64,000 nt of DNA from Pseudolabrys sp. GTDB lineage: Bacteria; Pseudomonadota; Alphaproteobacteria; Rhizobiales; Xanthobacteraceae. The notes under the pieces were generated by a model. The model was not told the origin of the DNA and ran no database searches. It saw only the letters and a program-made list of their open reading frames with translations. Positions 61,846-64,000 of the stretch are shown piece after piece. Within the stretch, counting starts at the first letter, position 1; every line of letters starts with the position of its first letter. A program made the translations under genes and the position numbers. The stretch is from contig JAURVZ010000060.1 in assembly GCA_030655215.1 (NCBI GenBank), positions 52,254-116,253 on the forward strand, given 5' to 3'.

Positions 61846-63315
61846 ATGACCGTACAGAGCAAGCCTTCCAATTTCATCAAGGGTGCGACCGGCGACTGGG
61901 AAGTCATCATCGGCATGGAAGTCCATGCCCAGGTCTCGTCCCGGTCGAAACTGTTTTCCGGCTCGTCGACCGCCTTCGGCGCGGCGCCGAACAGTCATGT
62001 GTCGCTGGTCGATGCGGCGATGCCGGGCATGCTGCCGGTGATCAATGAGGAGTGCGTCAACCAGGCGGTGCGCACGGGGCTTGGCCTGAACGCGCAGATC
62101 AATCTGCGCTCGGTATTCGACCGCAAGAACTATTTCTATCCCGACCTGCCGCAGGGCTACCAGATCAGCCAGTACAAGCAGCCGGTGGTCGGCGAGGGCG
62201 TCGTCGTTGTCGACCTGGCCGAAGGCGAGGCGGTGACCATCGGCATTGAGCGGCTGCATCTCGAGCAGGACGCCGGCAAGAGCGTGCATGACCGGCATCC
62301 GACCATGTCGGCGGTCGATCTCAACCGATCCGGCGTTGCGCTGATGGAGATCGTCTCGAAGCCGGACCTGCGTTCGTCGGAGGAGGCCAAGGCCTTCCTG
62401 ACCAAGCTGCGCTCGATCATGCGCTATCTCGGTACCTGCGACGGCAATATGGAAGAGGGATCTTTGCGCGCCGACGTCAATGTGTCGGTGCGCAAGCCCG
62501 GCGACGAACTTGGCACCCGTTGCGAGATCAAGAACATGAACTCGATCCGCTTCATCGGCGATGCCATCGAGCATGAAGCGCGCCGGCAGATCGAAATCAT
62601 CGAGGATGGCGGTACGATCCTGCAGGAGACGCGGCTGTTCGACCCGAACAAGGGCGAGACGCGCTCCATGCGCTCGAAGGAAGAGGCGCATGACTATCGT
62701 TACTTCCCCGATCCCGATCTTCTGCCGCTAGAACTGACGGAAGAAGCGGTTGCCGCCTTGAAAGCGAAGCTTCCGGAACTTCCCGACGAGAAGAAGGTTC
62801 GCTTCGTGCGCGACTTCGCGCTGTCGCCTTACGACGCCGGCCAACTGGTCGCCGAGCGCGAGACGGCAAACTATTTCGAGACGGTCGCCAAGGCGCGCGA
62901 TGCCAAGCTCGCGGCGAACTGGGTGATCAACGAACTGTTCGGCCGCTTGAACAAAGAAGGAAAAACCATCGCGACGTCGCCGATCAGCGCCGAACAGCTT
63001 GGCGGATTGATCGAACTGATTTCGGACAAGACGATTTCCGGCAAGATTGCCAAGGACTTATTCGAAATCCTCTGGACCGAAGGCGGCGATGCGCGCGAAC
63101 TGGTGAAGAGCCGCGGCATGGCGCAAGTGACCGACGTTGGCGCCATTGGTGCGATCGTTGACGAACTGATCGCGAAAAATCCGGACAAGGTTGAGCAAGC
63201 CAAAGCCAACCCGAAGGCGATGATGTGGTTCGTCGGCCAGGTGATGAAGTCATCCGGCGGCAAAGCGAGCCCGCAAGCGGTAAACGATCTCTTAAAATCC
63301 AAACTCGGTGTGTGA
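61846..63315 (+). CDS. gatB: aspartyl/glutamyl-tRNA amidotransferase subunit B
   Basis: This 489-residue subunit activates the misacylated tRNA by ATP-dependent phosphorylation and binds the tRNA through its C-terminal YqeY-like tail. Conserved runs include [71 protein letters not shown] and [20 protein letters not shown]. The helical domain ([20 protein letters not shown] onward) and YqeY tail are full length. The GatA ammonia channel leads to its active site. A hairpin at 63314 follows immediately. Confidence 0.96.
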   Translation: MTVQSKPSNFIKGATGDWEVIIGMEVHAQVSSRSKLFSGSSTAFGAAPNSHVSLVDAAMPGMLPVINEECVNQAVRTGLGLNAQINLRSVFDRKNYFYPDLPQGYQISQYKQPVVGEGVVVVDLAEGEAVTIGIERLHLEQDAGKSVHDRHPTMSAVDLNRSGVALMEIVSKPDLRSSEEAKAFLTKLRSIMRYLGTCDGNMEEGSLRADVNVSVRKPGDELGTRCEIKNMNSIRFIGDAIEHEARRQIEIIEDGGTILQETRLFDPNKGETRSMRSKEEAHDYRYFPDPDLLPLELTEEAVAALKAKLPELPDEKKVRFVRDFALSPYDAGQLVAERETANYFETVAKARDAKLAANWVINELFGRLNKEGKTIATSPISAEQLGGLIELISDKTISGKIAKDLFEILWTEGGDARELVKSRGMAQVTDVGAIGAIVDELIAKNPDKVEQAKANPKAMMWFVGQVMKSSGGKASPQAVNDLLKSKLGV

Positions 63316-63335
63316 TCGCAAACGTTGTTGCGATC
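63314..63335 (+). terminator. hairpin at the end of gatB
   Basis: GATCGCAA (63314-63321) pairs with TTGCGATC (63328-63335) over a six-base loop. It overlaps the gatB stop codon. No T-tract follows, so termination may be rho-dependent or further downstream. Confidence 0.5.
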
Positions 63336-63944
63336 TTGGTCGCGTGTCGTGTGCGCTTCATGCCGCGCTGCGGCAAAGTGAACGCTGAGATCGCTCTCAT
63401 GCTGCGTGACGGCGGCAAACTTTGCCGCTGAGAGGGTCGCGATCGGCGATCGTCGGCGCAAATTTCGAACGCTTGAATATGCGCTCTGCGAATCACTTGT
63501 CACCGATTCGCTCGTTTTTGATCGATTCAGGTCTGCCGACACCGCTTCGCGCGCACTTTTTACAAAATAATTTTTGTGCTGTGCATGATGCGGACAAGCG
63601 CCGGAAAATTTCTCTTTGAAAACGCGTTTCGGCTTCCAGATTCGGAGCCGGAAGTGTGACATTCCGAAAACAGAACGCGCTTAAAACCCTTATTTCATCG
63701 CATTATTTGCATCAAGGGTATTTTGGCGCTGACTTAACACGCAAACACGATGTCAAGCACCGCTCTGCGGTGTTTTGCGATTGTCCTGATCGATTTTCGG
63801 GATGGAAATTCGTCGCTTACACACAACGTCGTTGACGATGCACTGTTTTTTTCGCCGCGCTGTAGTAAACCAAATGCAGTGCTGGTCGATCCCCGACCGC
63901 ACTATATGCGACACCCGCGATGTTACATCGCTAGGAGGGCAGCA
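63336..63944. other. 609-bp gene-free stretch with two hairpins
   Basis: No convincing protein gene is present; the minus-strand frame across it continues antisense to gatB. The region is lower in GC than its surroundings. A CACCGC-TCT-GCGGTG hairpin followed by TTTT (63758-63776) has the form of an intrinsic terminator on the plus strand with no gene before it. An unannotated small RNA or a long leader for the gene at 63945 could explain that. Confidence 0.4.
63758..63776 (+). terminator. orphan terminator-like hairpin
   Basis: CACCGC (63758-63763), TCT, GCGGTG (63767-63772) and TTTT make a short intrinsic terminator about 440 bp after gatB. It could end the gatB transcript or a small RNA starting in this stretch. 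Confidence 0.5.
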
Positions 63945-64000
63945 ATGGCAAAACGTAAGAAGAAGGCAGTGAAGACCGCGAAGAAGACCAAGAAGAAGAA
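63945..64000 (+). CDS. lysine-rich basic protein, 5' part only
   Basis: The gene is cut by the right window edge after 18 full codons: MAKRKKKAVKTAKKTKKK. The composition is that of small histone H1-like or nucleoid-associated proteins of Bradyrhizobiaceae. AGGAGGGCAGCA precedes the ATG, a very good Shine-Dalgarno. Whether it continues with a DNA-binding domain is beyond the window. It starts 629 bp after gatB. Confidence 0.75.
   Translation, partial: MAKRKKKAVKTAKKTKKK

Noticed and set aside
62871..63662. A minus-strand frame reaching into the gene-free stretch after gatB
   Set aside because: Most of it is antisense to gatB; the remaining N-terminal part has no family signature or Shine-Dalgarno.

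Overview
The window is a gene-dense, GC-rich stretch of alphaproteobacterial chromosome. MipZ, DivK-PleD, ClpS-ClpA, EipB (DUF1849), DUF1489, DUF3572, DUF1236 and the order pyrB-pyrC-plsY-dprA-topA-rnr together point to Hyphomicrobiales, most likely the Bradyrhizobiaceae/Xanthobacteraceae side. That placement is inference from gene content; there is no rRNA in the window. I found no tRNA, rRNA, CRISPR array, insertion sequence or prophage.

Layout. 1-4.5 kb: two tandem glutathione S-transferases, then a phospholipase D/VTT membrane fusion translationally coupled to an endonuclease/exonuclease/phosphatase protein. 4.5-6.2 kb: three small genes on the minus strand (CsbD, a Ser/Thr/Pro-rich exported protein, a DUF1236 protein), each preceded by a match to the EcfG general-stress promoter; a fourth such promoter lies upstream of a 64-residue membrane protein at 10.8 kb. 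6.2-17.5 kb: methylcrotonyl-CoA carboxylase beta and alpha subunits separated by unrelated genes (exported RidA-like protein, polytopic membrane protein, histone-like protein, GYD protein, TTT-type binding protein), then a GST and DUF1489. 17.5-23.3 kb: panC, mipZ, a VWA-like gene, a membrane J-domain protein, a D-Ala-D-Ala carboxypeptidase with SPOR domain, and a phasin. 23.3-25.5 kb: a compact arsenic locus (arsR-arsC-aquaporin, with a divergent Cys-tailed protein). 25.5-29 kb: two tandem TadG-like VWA proteins. 29.4-34.5 kb: clpS-clpA, azlCD and a possible lipoprotein. 34.5-43.5 kb: HIT protein, a FemAB-like acyltransferase carrying a palindrome-rich in-frame insertion, a frameshifted small exported gene coupled to a GDPD, RidA, EipB, DinB-DUF3572, divK-pleD and a flavin oxidase. 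43.6-56 kb, all on the minus strand except one small gene: rpmG, Nudix, rnr, topA, lytic transglycosylase, dprA, plsY, a pyrC-like non-catalytic subunit, a small membrane protein, pyrB. 56-64 kb: ruvX, an exported protein, gatC, gatA, two NTF2-like genes, gatB, a 0.63-kb gene-free stretch, and the start of a lysine-rich basic protein.

Most of the window is conserved housekeeping sequence. I did not find an obviously new multi-gene system. The observations most worth checking are the EcfG-promoter set, the coding-region palindromic insertion in the FemAB-like gene, the dihydroorotase homologue that has lost its HxH metal motif, the frameshifted gene at 36.2-36.5 kb, the aquaporin-based arsenic locus with its Cys-rich partner, and the paired repeat in the phasin promoter. 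Extragenic palindromes at 17.5, 47.0, 58.4 and 59.0 kb are typical of this bacterial group; two of them share one family.
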